Positions 51,850-59,132 of a stretch of 64,000 bases of DNA are shown here, in pieces. Made by a program: the position numbers and the translations under genes. The stretch covers positions 124,001-188,000 of the forward strand of contig NZ_JBANDC010000003.1 in the NCBI RefSeq assembly GCF_038896935.1, written 5' to 3'. The stretch comes from Collimonas rhizosphaerae. Lineage in GTDB: Bacteria; Pseudomonadota; Gammaproteobacteria; Burkholderiales; Burkholderiaceae_D. Position 1 is the first letter of the stretch. Every line of letters starts with the position of its first letter. The notes beneath the pieces are model-generated. The model had not been told where the DNA came from. It made no database searches and was given only the letters and a program-made list of their open reading frames with translations.

Positions 51850-52524
51850 ATGAAACTACTCCTGATCGAAGACAATCCGCCGCTGGCGTTATGGCTCAGC
51901 AAGATTTTGAAGGAAGACAAATTCACCATCGACCTCGCCAGCGACGGCGAAGCCGCCGACCGCCTGCTGCAAAGCGAAAGCTACGACGTGGTGCTGCTCG
52001 ACCTGCAGCTGCCGAAGATGAACGGCAAGAGCGTCTTGCGCCGGCTGCGCGAACGGCATAACAATGTGCCGGTCATGATCCTTACCGCCAGCGGCTCGGT
52101 CGACGAGAAAGTCGATTGCCTCGGCGCCGGCGCCGACGACTACCTGGTCAAGCCGTTCGAGGTGCGCGAGCTGGTCGCGCGGATCAAGGCCCTGATCCGC
52201 CGCCAGACGCCCGACAAGGCGGCCGAGATGCATTGCGCCGACCTGCGCTACGACAGCAACACCCGGCAGTTCTCGATTGCCGGCCAGCTGCTGGCGCTGC
52301 CCGGCCGGGAACACGATGTGCTCGAAATCCTGATGCTGAAGCAAGGCAAGACCGTCTCCAAGACCGCCTTGATGGACGGCGTGTTCGGCCTCGACGACGA
52401 ACCCAGCGCCGACGCCATCGAAATCTACATCCACCGGCTGCGCAAGAAACTGGAACACTGCCAAGCCGCCATCATGACTTTGCGCGGACTCGGTTACCTG
52501 CTCAAACAGAAAGACGCCAATTGA
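51850..52524 (+). CDS. OmpR-family response regulator (TctD/QseB-like)
   Basis: The 224-residue regulator has a receiver domain with D8, phospho-acceptor D51 (LLDLQLP) and K101, and a winged helix-turn-helix C-terminus (EIYIHRLRKKLEHCQAAIMTLRGLGYLL). It overlaps the histidine kinase gene by 4 bp and diverges from the ABC importer across 169 bp, so the importer is a plausible target. TTGCAGTGCAA (51810-51820) upstream is a small palindrome of unknown role. Confidence 0.93.
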   Translation: MKLLLIEDNPPLALWLSKILKEDKFTIDLASDGEAADRLLQSESYDVVLLDLQLPKMNGKSVLRRLRERHNNVPVMILTASGSVDEKVDCLGAGADDYLVKPFEVRELVARIKALIRRQTPDKAAEMHCADLRYDSNTRQFSIAGQLLALPGREHDVLEILMLKQGKTVSKTALMDGVFGLDDEPSADAIEIYIHRLRKKLEHCQAAIMTLRGLGYLLKQKDAN

Positions 52525-53930
52525 TCATCAGCCTGCGCCTGCGTTTGCTGTTATGGCTGCTGATTCCGCTGGCGGTGTTTGTCGCCATCAGCGCTTCGCT
52601 TTCCTATCGCAGCGCGCGCCAGACCGCAGACCTGATCCAGGACCATGCGCTGCTGGCGTCGGCGCAAGTGATCGCCGGCGAGATCCATTGGCTGGACGGC
52701 GTACCGCATGCCAGCATCCCGCCGGCGGCGCTGGAACTGCTGGTCTCGCCCAGGCAGGACCAGGTCTACTACCAGGTCATCACCGATAACGACAGCTTGC
52801 TGGCAGGCCGTCCCGATTTCCCGCAAGCGCTGCGTTTTCCTCTAAGCGCGCCGGCGTTCAGCACCATCGACTACCACGGCCAGGTACTGCGCGTGGTGAG
52901 CCAGGTGCGCACCCTGTACAACGCTGGCCAGCTGCGCAAGATCGCGGTACTGGTTGGCCAGACCACCGGCGCCCGCGACCAGATGGCGGCTGACCTGTGG
53001 CGCCCTGCCCTGCATCGCCAGATCGCCATGCTGCTGCTGGCCGCGGCATTGGTGGTGATCGGCCTGAGCATGGAATTGCGGCCGCTGATGCATCTGAAAA
53101 ACCAGCTGGCCGCGCGCGATGCGACCTCGCTGTCGCCGATCAAGGCCGGCCAGCTGCAGCTGGAGCTGAGGCCGATCGTCGAAGCCATCAACCAGACCAT
53201 CCAGCGCCTCAACACGCAGGTGTCGGCGCAAAAGCGTTTTATCGCCGATGCCGCCCACCAGTTGCGCACCCCGCTCACCCTGCTCGATTCGCAAATCCAG
53301 TTCGCGCACCGCCTGAGCGATGAAAGCCGGCGCGCCGAAGTGCTGCAGGTACTGCAGGCGATGCAGGAGAGCAGCCGCAACATGACCGAACTGACCAACA
53401 AGCTGTTGCTGCTGTCGCAGGCGGAAGCCTCCAACACCACGGCCTTCCTGCGCCAGCCGGTAGACCTGCTGGCGGTGTCGGCCACGGTGCTGGAAGAAAT
53501 CGTCGACCTGGCGCAGCGCAAGAATATCGACCTCGGGCTGGAGACAGCAATCGAGCATGCGTGGGTGATGGGAAACGAAGCTTTGTTCAGCGCCATGATG
53601 ATGAACCTGGTCGACAACGCTATCCGCTATACCCCGGTGGACGGCAAGGTGACGGTAGCCATCGCGGCGAGTGACGGACAGGTCGAGATCCGCGTCAGCG
53701 ACAACGGTCCGGGCATCCCGGCCGAAGTGCGCGACCGCGTGTTTGAACGCTTCTTCCGCAACGCGGCTCCGGGGCAGGACGGCACCGGCCTCGGCCTTGC
53801 CATCGTCAAGGAAATCGTGATCGCGGCGCAAGGCACGGTGACGCTAGGCATCGGCGAGCAGCAGCGCGGCCTGACGGTGTTGCTGCAACTGCCCGCCTGT
53901 GCCACGCCAGGACCTGAACAACAATTCTAA
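52521..53930 (+). CDS. Sensor histidine kinase (TctE/QseC-like)
   Basis: The 469-residue kinase has an N-terminal membrane segment (RLLLWLLIPLAVFVAISA), a periplasmic loop of about 130 residues, a second membrane segment near 170-185, a HisKA domain with H246 (ADAAHQLRTPL) and an HATPase domain (NLVDNAIRYTP, DNGPGIP, GTGLGLAIV). A TTG at 52521 overlapping the response regulator stop (TTGA) gives the family's LRLRLLLWLLIP start. The signal sensed is unknown; no tctCBA genes are nearby. Confidence 0.92.
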   Translation: MIISLRLRLLLWLLIPLAVFVAISASLSYRSARQTADLIQDHALLASAQVIAGEIHWLDGVPHASIPPAALELLVSPRQDQVYYQVITDNDSLLAGRPDFPQALRFPLSAPAFSTIDYHGQVLRVVSQVRTLYNAGQLRKIAVLVGQTTGARDQMAADLWRPALHRQIAMLLLAAALVVIGLSMELRPLMHLKNQLAARDATSLSPIKAGQLQLELRPIVEAINQTIQRLNTQVSAQKRFIADAAHQLRTPLTLLDSQIQFAHRLSDESRRAEVLQVLQAMQESSRNMTELTNKLLLLSQAEASNTTAFLRQPVDLLAVSATVLEEIVDLAQRKNIDLGLETAIEHAWVMGNEALFSAMMMNLVDNAIRYTPVDGKVTVAIAASDGQVEIRVSDNGPGIPAEVRDRVFERFFRNAAPGQDGTGLGLAIVKEIVIAAQGTVTLGIGEQQRGLTVLLQLPACATPGPEQQF

Positions 53931-53968
53931 AGTGTCGTCAGCAAGAAACTTTATTTTGCAGTATATTC

Positions 53969-53980
53969 TTGCCTAGGCAA
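53969..53980. promoter_or_regulatory. MarR-type operator overlapping the marR-like start codon
   Basis: TTGCCTAGGCAA is a perfect 12-bp palindrome whose last base is the A of the candidate ATG start. It matches the half-site pattern TTGCC...GGCAA of E. coli marO. Its position suggests that the regulator blocks its own transcription or translation start. Confidence 0.65.
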
Positions 53981-54498
53981 TGAATATTGAAGCAACAAGT
54001 CAAGCAAAACAAGTTGAGAAAATCGTGAGCACCCCCCCCCCATTGTTCACTCTGGATACTTACCAGATTGAAGAAAGCATAGGCTACCTGCTGGCGCGTT
54101 CGCGCGCCATGCTGGTCAAGAGCTCCGATGAATCTCTGATGCAGTACGGGATCACCCATGCGCAAGGCGCCATCCTCCTGATGTTGTCAACAGGAAAGTA
54201 TTCGACGGCCGCCGACCTGGCCCGCGAGACGTATACCGACGCAGCATCCACCAAGCGCATGATCGACCGCCTGGTGGCGCGAGACCTGATCAAGCGCGAG
54301 CCCTGCGCAAATGACAGGCGGCTGATGAAACTGCACCTGACGGCAAGCGGCGTGGAGTTGTCGAAACTGGTGCCGCAGGCGTTTTGCGGCGTGCTGAACA
54401 AGCATTTTTCGGCGTTCAGCGCGGAAGAGATCGGCTTTTTGAAATCGATGCTCAGGCGGCTGCTGGCAAGCAATGCGCCGCCAGAGAAAACACATTGA
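53980..54498 (+). CDS. MarR family transcriptional regulator
   Basis: The 172-residue protein has a winged helix-turn-helix of the MarR family (YGITHAQGAILLMLSTGKYSTAADLARE, then KRMIDRLVARDLIKREP and the wing DRRLMKLHLT). It is followed by an outer-membrane factor, EmrA and EmrB and is likely their repressor, like EmrR/MprA. Starts at 53980 (ATG) or 54025 (GTG) both lie upstream of a ten-C tract; a TTG at 54043 lies after it. Ribosome-binding sites are weak for all of them, so the start is open. Confidence 0.88.
   Translation: MNIEATSQAKQVEKIVSTPPPLFTLDTYQIEESIGYLLARSRAMLVKSSDESLMQYGITHAQGAILLMLSTGKYSTAADLARETYTDAASTKRMIDRLVARDLIKREPCANDRRLMKLHLTASGVELSKLVPQAFCGVLNKHFSAFSAEEIGFLKSMLRRLLASNAPPEKTH
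54032..54041 (+). repeat. Ten-cytosine homopolymer near the marR-like start
   Basis: Ten consecutive C lie at codons 18-21 of the regulator if it starts at 53980. Tracts this long are prone to slipped-strand changes, and a change of one base would truncate the regulator. Confidence 0.7.
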
Positions 54499-54601
54499 CT
54501 ATGCAAGATTAATTTATTCAATATTACTTTTAAACAAGCAGCAGTTCCCGATAGTCTTTCTATTCGTGACCGCTAAACCAATCCGTCAAATCAACGCCGA
54601 C

Positions 54602-56119
54602 ATGAACTCTCATCCATCTTCAGCCCGACGCAGCCTGCCGAAACTCGGCACCCAGCGCCTTGTGATCAGCGCCGCCGTACTATTGCTGGCGGCATGCGCC
54701 AACTTCAGCGGCATCCACAGCACCGCCAGCACCAACAACCCGGACGACTACGCCTCCTCCGCTTCCCTGCCGGGACAAGGCGGTTTATGGCCGGCCAGCT
54801 CCTGGGTAAACGCGATCGGCGGCAGCCAGCTGCAGCAACTGGTGGATGAAGCGCTGGCGGGCAATCCCAACCTGCAGGCCGCCGCTGCCCGCATCGGCGC
54901 CGCACGCGCCATGGTCGAGGCAGCCGGCGCCACCAGCAAGCCGCAAGTCGGCGCCAGCCTGTCGGCCACCCGCGAACGGTTTTCCGAGAACAGCATTTAT
55001 CCGCCGCCGTTCGGCGGCATGTATGTGACGGATTATGAAACCGCGCTGAATTTCTCCTACGACCTGGATTTCTGGGGCAAGCACAGCGCACAGCTGCGCT
55101 CAGCCATTTCACAAAGCAAGGCCGCGGAAGCTGAGCACTATGCGGCGCGCCTGGCGCTGACCGCCGGCATCTCGAAAGCCTGGCTGCAGCTGGGACGCCA
55201 GTACGCGCAACTGGACCTGACCAACCAGCAGCTGGTGCTGCGCGACAAGCTCGACAAGCTGACCCAGCAGCGCTTCGCCGCCGGCCTTGACACCCAAAGC
55301 GACAACCAGCAAAGCCGCCAGCAGGTAGCCGGCTTGCGCGCCGAGCAGGCGCAATGGCAGGAAGCGATCGCGCTGACCCGCAACCAGATCGCCGCGCTGA
55401 TGGGCCAGGGTCCTGACCGCGGCCTGAAAATCGCGCCTCCGGCATTGCCGGCGGACGCCGCCATCGCCCTGCCCGACCAGCTGCCGCTTGGCCTGCTTGG
55501 ACGCCGCCCGGACGTGGTCGCCGCCCGCTGGCAGGTGGAAGCTGCACAGAGCGACATCAAGGTTGCCAAGACCGAGTTCTACCCGGATATCAACCTGTCG
55601 GCCATGGCCGGCTTTTCCAGCCTCAGCTTTTCGCAATTCCTGAACCACAGCAGCAAGGTGGTCGGCATCGGCCCCGCGATCCACCTGCCGATCTTTGAAG
55701 GCGGCGCATTGCGCGCCCAGCTCAAGGGCCGGGTCGCCGCTTATGACGGCGCCGTGGCGACTTACAACCAGGCCCTGAACGATGCGTTCCATGAAGTGGC
55801 CGACAGCGTGCAATCGCTGCAGGCGGCTGAAACCCAGGGCAAGAACCAGCAGGCTGCGGTAGATGCCGCCGAGCGCGGCATGAAACTGGCTGAACAGCGG
55901 CAGCAGGTGGGCACCGCCAACATGCTGCAGGTGGTAAGCACCCAGATTTCCTGGCTGGCGCAACGCAAGCTTGAGCTCGATACGCGCGCCCGCAGGGCGG
56001 ACCTGCGCGTCAACCTGATCAAGTCGCTGGGCGGCGGCTTTGACGCCGCGGCCGAGGGACTCAATCCGGCCGAAGCAAGCACAGGCACTGCCAGCTCGCA
56101 AGCAAACGCAGCTAACTGA
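54602..56119 (+). CDS. Outer-membrane efflux lipoprotein (NodT/OprM family)
   Basis: The 505-residue product is an outer-membrane factor with a lipoprotein signal, lipobox LAAC (C32), followed by the two tandem OEP repeats (LQAAAARIGAARAMVEAAGA, and QADVAAARW-like LGRRPDVVAARWQVEAAQ). It provides the channel for the EmrAB pump encoded next. The ATG at 54602 was chosen because the frame upstream lacks similarity. The gene follows the MarR gene by 103 bp with no terminator in between. Confidence 0.92.
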   Translation: MNSHPSSARRSLPKLGTQRLVISAAVLLLAACANFSGIHSTASTNNPDDYASSASLPGQGGLWPASSWVNAIGGSQLQQLVDEALAGNPNLQAAAARIGAARAMVEAAGATSKPQVGASLSATRERFSENSIYPPPFGGMYVTDYETALNFSYDLDFWGKHSAQLRSAISQSKAAEAEHYAARLALTAGISKAWLQLGRQYAQLDLTNQQLVLRDKLDKLTQQRFAAGLDTQSDNQQSRQQVAGLRAEQAQWQEAIALTRNQIAALMGQGPDRGLKIAPPALPADAAIALPDQLPLGLLGRRPDVVAARWQVEAAQSDIKVAKTEFYPDINLSAMAGFSSLSFSQFLNHSSKVVGIGPAIHLPIFEGGALRAQLKGRVAAYDGAVATYNQALNDAFHEVADSVQSLQAAETQGKNQQAAVDAAERGMKLAEQRQQVGTANMLQVVSTQISWLAQRKLELDTRARRADLRVNLIKSLGGGFDAAAEGLNPAEASTGTASSQANAAN

Positions 56120-56159
56120 TCCATAAAATAAACCGTTCACTTATTGCGAAACCCGCATC

Positions 56160-57374
56160 ATGACCACACCAAATCAAACTCCAGAAAATCCGTCCCCAGC
56201 TGCTCCGGCCCCGGCCGCCAATGGCAACGGCAACGGCAAACGCCGCAGCCTGCTGATCGGCGTCACCATCGCCCTCATCATCGTCCTGCTTGCCTATGGC
56301 ATCTGGTGGTTCATCTATGCCCGTCACTACGAAAACACCGACGACGCGTATGTCGGCGGCAACGTGGTGCAAGTCACGCCGCAGGTAGGCGGCACGGTAT
56401 TGGCGATCAATACCGACGATACCGAACTGGTGCAAGCCGGCAAACCGCTGGTGGAGCTGGACAAGGCCGACGCCAAGGTAGCGCTGGACCAGGCGGAAGC
56501 CCAGCTGGCGCAAACCGTGCGCCAGGTGCGCACGCTGTTCGTCAACAACAACGCCCTGGTTTCCAACGTTACCGCCCGTACGTCTGAGCTGGACCGTGCC
56601 CGCGCCGACCTGGCGCGCCGCCAGCAGCTGATCAGCACCGGCGCAGTATCCAAGGAAGAACTGGATCACGCCAAGGTCGCGGTGCAAGGAGCGGAAGCTG
56701 CATTGCAGGCTGCGCGCGAACAGCTGGCGTCGAACCGCGTGTTGACCGACCACACCTCGGTTGAACAGCATCCGAATGTGCAAAACGCTGCCGCCCAGGT
56801 GCGCAATGCCTATATCAACCTGGCCCGCACCACCTTGCTGGCGCCGACCACAGGCTACGTCGCCAAGCGCTCGGTGCAGGTCGGCCAGCGCGTCGCCGCC
56901 GGCACACCGCTGCTGTCGATCGTGCCGCTGAACGCACTGTGGGTTGACGCCAATTTCAAGGAAGTGCAGATCAACAACATGCGCATCGGCCAGCCGGTGT
57001 CCTTGAAATCGGACCTGTACGGGTCGAAGATCGAATACCACGGCAAGGTGGTCGGCCTGGCAGCCGGCACCGGCTCTGCTTTCGCGCTGCTGCCGGCACA
57101 AAACGCCAGCGGCAACTGGATCAAGATCGTGCAGCGGATCCCGGTGCGGATTTCCCTCGATCCCAAGGATCTTGAAAGCCATCCGCTGCGCATCGGCGTA
57201 TCGATGGACGCCACTGTCGACATTGCCCAGACCGAAGGCACCTCGCTGACCGCAGGCACAGCGCGCACGACGCCGGCTTACACCACCGACGTCTTCGACA
57301 AGAGCGGCCAGGAAGCCGATGCACGCATCGCCAGCATCATCGCCGCCAATAACAATGCAGCTGCTGCACACTAA
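56160..57374 (+). CDS. emrA: EmrA-type membrane fusion protein
   Basis: EmrA-like proteins bridge an MFS pump to an outer-membrane channel. The 404-residue product has a short Pro/Ala-rich cytoplasmic start, one membrane anchor (about residues 29-53, LLIGVTIALIIVLLAYGIWW), a biotinyl-lipoyl domain (YENTDDAYVGGNVVQVTPQVGG), a long coiled-coil hairpin and a beta-barrel domain (VQVGQRVAAGTPLLSIVPL). It lies 40 bp after the outer-membrane factor gene. Confidence 0.95.
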   Translation: MTTPNQTPENPSPAAPAPAANGNGNGKRRSLLIGVTIALIIVLLAYGIWWFIYARHYENTDDAYVGGNVVQVTPQVGGTVLAINTDDTELVQAGKPLVELDKADAKVALDQAEAQLAQTVRQVRTLFVNNNALVSNVTARTSELDRARADLARRQQLISTGAVSKEELDHAKVAVQGAEAALQAAREQLASNRVLTDHTSVEQHPNVQNAAAQVRNAYINLARTTLLAPTTGYVAKRSVQVGQRVAAGTPLLSIVPLNALWVDANFKEVQINNMRIGQPVSLKSDLYGSKIEYHGKVVGLAAGTGSAFALLPAQNASGNWIKIVQRIPVRISLDPKDLESHPLRIGVSMDATVDIAQTEGTSLTAGTARTTPAYTTDVFDKSGQEADARIASIIAANNNAAAAH

Positions 57375-57390
57375 GCTGCTGCCTGCCCTG

Positions 57391-57419
57391 CCGGATGCCG
57401 CCGTCGCGGCGGCCTCCGG
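57391..57419 (+). other. Intercistronic hairpin between emrA and emrB
   Basis: CCGGA/TCCGG arms enclose GCCGCC/GGCGGC around a 5-nt loop, an 11-bp stem with one mismatch in the 72-bp gap. No T run follows, so it is more likely an mRNA stability or translation element than a terminator. Confidence 0.6.
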
Positions 57420-57446
57420 CGCGCGAACCCTTACCGGAATGCCTTC

Positions 57447-59024
57447 ATGAGTTCCCCAAAACCGGCGCTGCCCGCGCGGCCGCCATCGCAACCACTGCCG
57501 CCGCTGACCGGCGGCAAGCTTGTCATGGGCACGGTAGCGTTATCGCTAGCCGTGTTCATGAACGTGCTCGATTCTTCCATCGCCAACGTTTCCATCCCGG
57601 CCATTTCGGGCGACCTGGGTGTATCGCCGCAGCAAGGCACCTGGGTCATCACTTCGTTTGCCGTCGCCAACGCCATCTCGGTGCCGCTGACCGGCTGGCT
57701 GACCCAGCGCTTCGGCCAGGTGCGCCTGTTTGTCACATCGATCATCCTGTTCGTGCTGTCGTCGATATTGTGCGGCCTGGCTCCCAGCATGGAAGTGCTG
57801 ATTGCCGCGCGGGTGCTGCAAGGCGCGGTGGCAGGACCGATGATTCCCTTGTCGCAGTCGCTGCTGCTCTCCAGTTACCCGCCCGCCAAGAGCGGCATGG
57901 CCCTGGCCTTCTGGGGCATGACGACACTGGTTGCGCCGGTCATGGGGCCGCTGCTGGGCGGCTGGATTTCGGACAACTACACCTGGCCGTGGATTTTCTA
58001 CATCAACATTCCGGTCGGCGTATTTGCCGCCTGGGCCACCTGGTCGATCTATCACAAGCGCGAGTCGGCAGTCTATAAACTGCCGATCGATAAAATCGGC
58101 CTCGGCCTGCTGGTGATCTGGGTCGGTTCGCTGCAGATCATGCTGGACAAGGGCAAGGAGCTCGACTGGTTCAATTCCTCGACCATCGTGATATTGGGTG
58201 CGATCGCACTGGTTGCCTTTATTTATTTCGTGATCTGGGAACTGGGCGACGACCATCCGGTGGTCGACCTTACCTTGTTCAAAGGCCGCAACTTCAGCGG
58301 CGGCGTGATCGCGATTTCGGTCGGCTACGGCCTGATGTTCGGCGGCCTGGTGATCCTGCCGCTGTGGCTGCAGACCACGCTGGGGTATACGGCGACGCTG
58401 GCGGGCGAAGTGATGGCGCCGGTCGGGATCTTTGCCATCATCCTGTCGCCGTTCATCGGGAAAATATTGCCGAAGGTAGATGCCCGCTGGGTTGCCAGCA
58501 CGGCCTTCCTGATCTTTGCGCTAGTGTTTTTCCTGCGTTCGCAGTTCACTGAAAACGTCGACACCTTCACGCTGATGATTCCTACCGTGATCCAGGGTGC
58601 GGCGATGGCGATGTTCTTCATTCCGCTGACCTCGATCATCCTCTCCGGCCAGCCGCCGGAAAAGATGCCGTCGGCGGCCGGCCTGTCCAATTTCGTGCGG
58701 ATCATGTTCGGCGGCATGGGCACATCGATCACCAGCACCTTCTGGGATCGCCGCACATCGCTGCACCATTCGCAGCTGACCGAATTCAGCGGCCCGCACA
58801 GCCCGGCATTCAACGAAGCGGTGCATAACCTGACCGCCCAGGGCATGTCGGAACCTGCGGCCTGGGCCACTATCGAGCGCCTGATTACGGTGAAAGCCGC
58901 AACCCAGGGCGCCACCGATATTTTCTGGATCTCGGCGGTCCTGTTCCTGATGCTGATCGCGCTGGTGTGGCTGACCAAGCCTTCCCGCTCCAGCGTGCCG
59001 GCTGATGCGGGCGGCGCCCACTAA
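57447..59024 (+). CDS. emrB: EmrB-type MFS multidrug efflux pump (DHA2, 14 TM)
   Basis: The 525-residue inner-membrane proton antiporter has the DHA2 family motifs: FMNVLDSSIANVSIPAI in TM1, GWLTQRFGQVR (motif A) after TM2, RVLQGAVAGPMIPLSQ and the antiporter motif C near GMTTLVAPVMGPLLGGWI. With EmrA and the outer-membrane factor it would export hydrophobic drugs across both membranes. It ends the operon at a strong terminator. Confidence 0.95.
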   Translation: MSSPKPALPARPPSQPLPPLTGGKLVMGTVALSLAVFMNVLDSSIANVSIPAISGDLGVSPQQGTWVITSFAVANAISVPLTGWLTQRFGQVRLFVTSIILFVLSSILCGLAPSMEVLIAARVLQGAVAGPMIPLSQSLLLSSYPPAKSGMALAFWGMTTLVAPVMGPLLGGWISDNYTWPWIFYINIPVGVFAAWATWSIYHKRESAVYKLPIDKIGLGLLVIWVGSLQIMLDKGKELDWFNSSTIVILGAIALVAFIYFVIWELGDDHPVVDLTLFKGRNFSGGVIAISVGYGLMFGGLVILPLWLQTTLGYTATLAGEVMAPVGIFAIILSPFIGKILPKVDARWVASTAFLIFALVFFLRSQFTENVDTFTLMIPTVIQGAAMAMFFIPLTSIILSGQPPEKMPSAAGLSNFVRIMFGGMGTSITSTFWDRRTSLHHSQLTEFSGPHSPAFNEAVHNLTAQGMSEPAAWATIERLITVKAATQGATDIFWISAVLFLMLIALVWLTKPSRSSVPADAGGAH

Positions 59025-59042
59025 AGGACCGGATGCAGTTGT

Positions 59043-59087
59043 AAAAAGAGCGATACCGTCGTTGAGACGGCATCGCTCTTTTTTTAT
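59043..59087. terminator. Bidirectional terminator between emrB and the autotransporter
   Basis: AAAGAGCGAT-A-CCGTC pairs with GACGG-C-ATCGCTCTTT around a GTTGA loop, with T7 on the plus strand and T5 on the minus strand, between convergent genes. Confidence 0.9.
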
Positions 59088-59132
59088 GCGCAAACCTTGC
59101 TTACCGCGGCGCGCCAAGCGGTTGAACCGGGC

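Noticed and set aside
52521..53930. TctE as a tricarboxylate sensor
   Set aside because: The sequence is TctE/QseC-like, but no tctCBA transporter genes are adjacent, so a specific substrate is not assigned.
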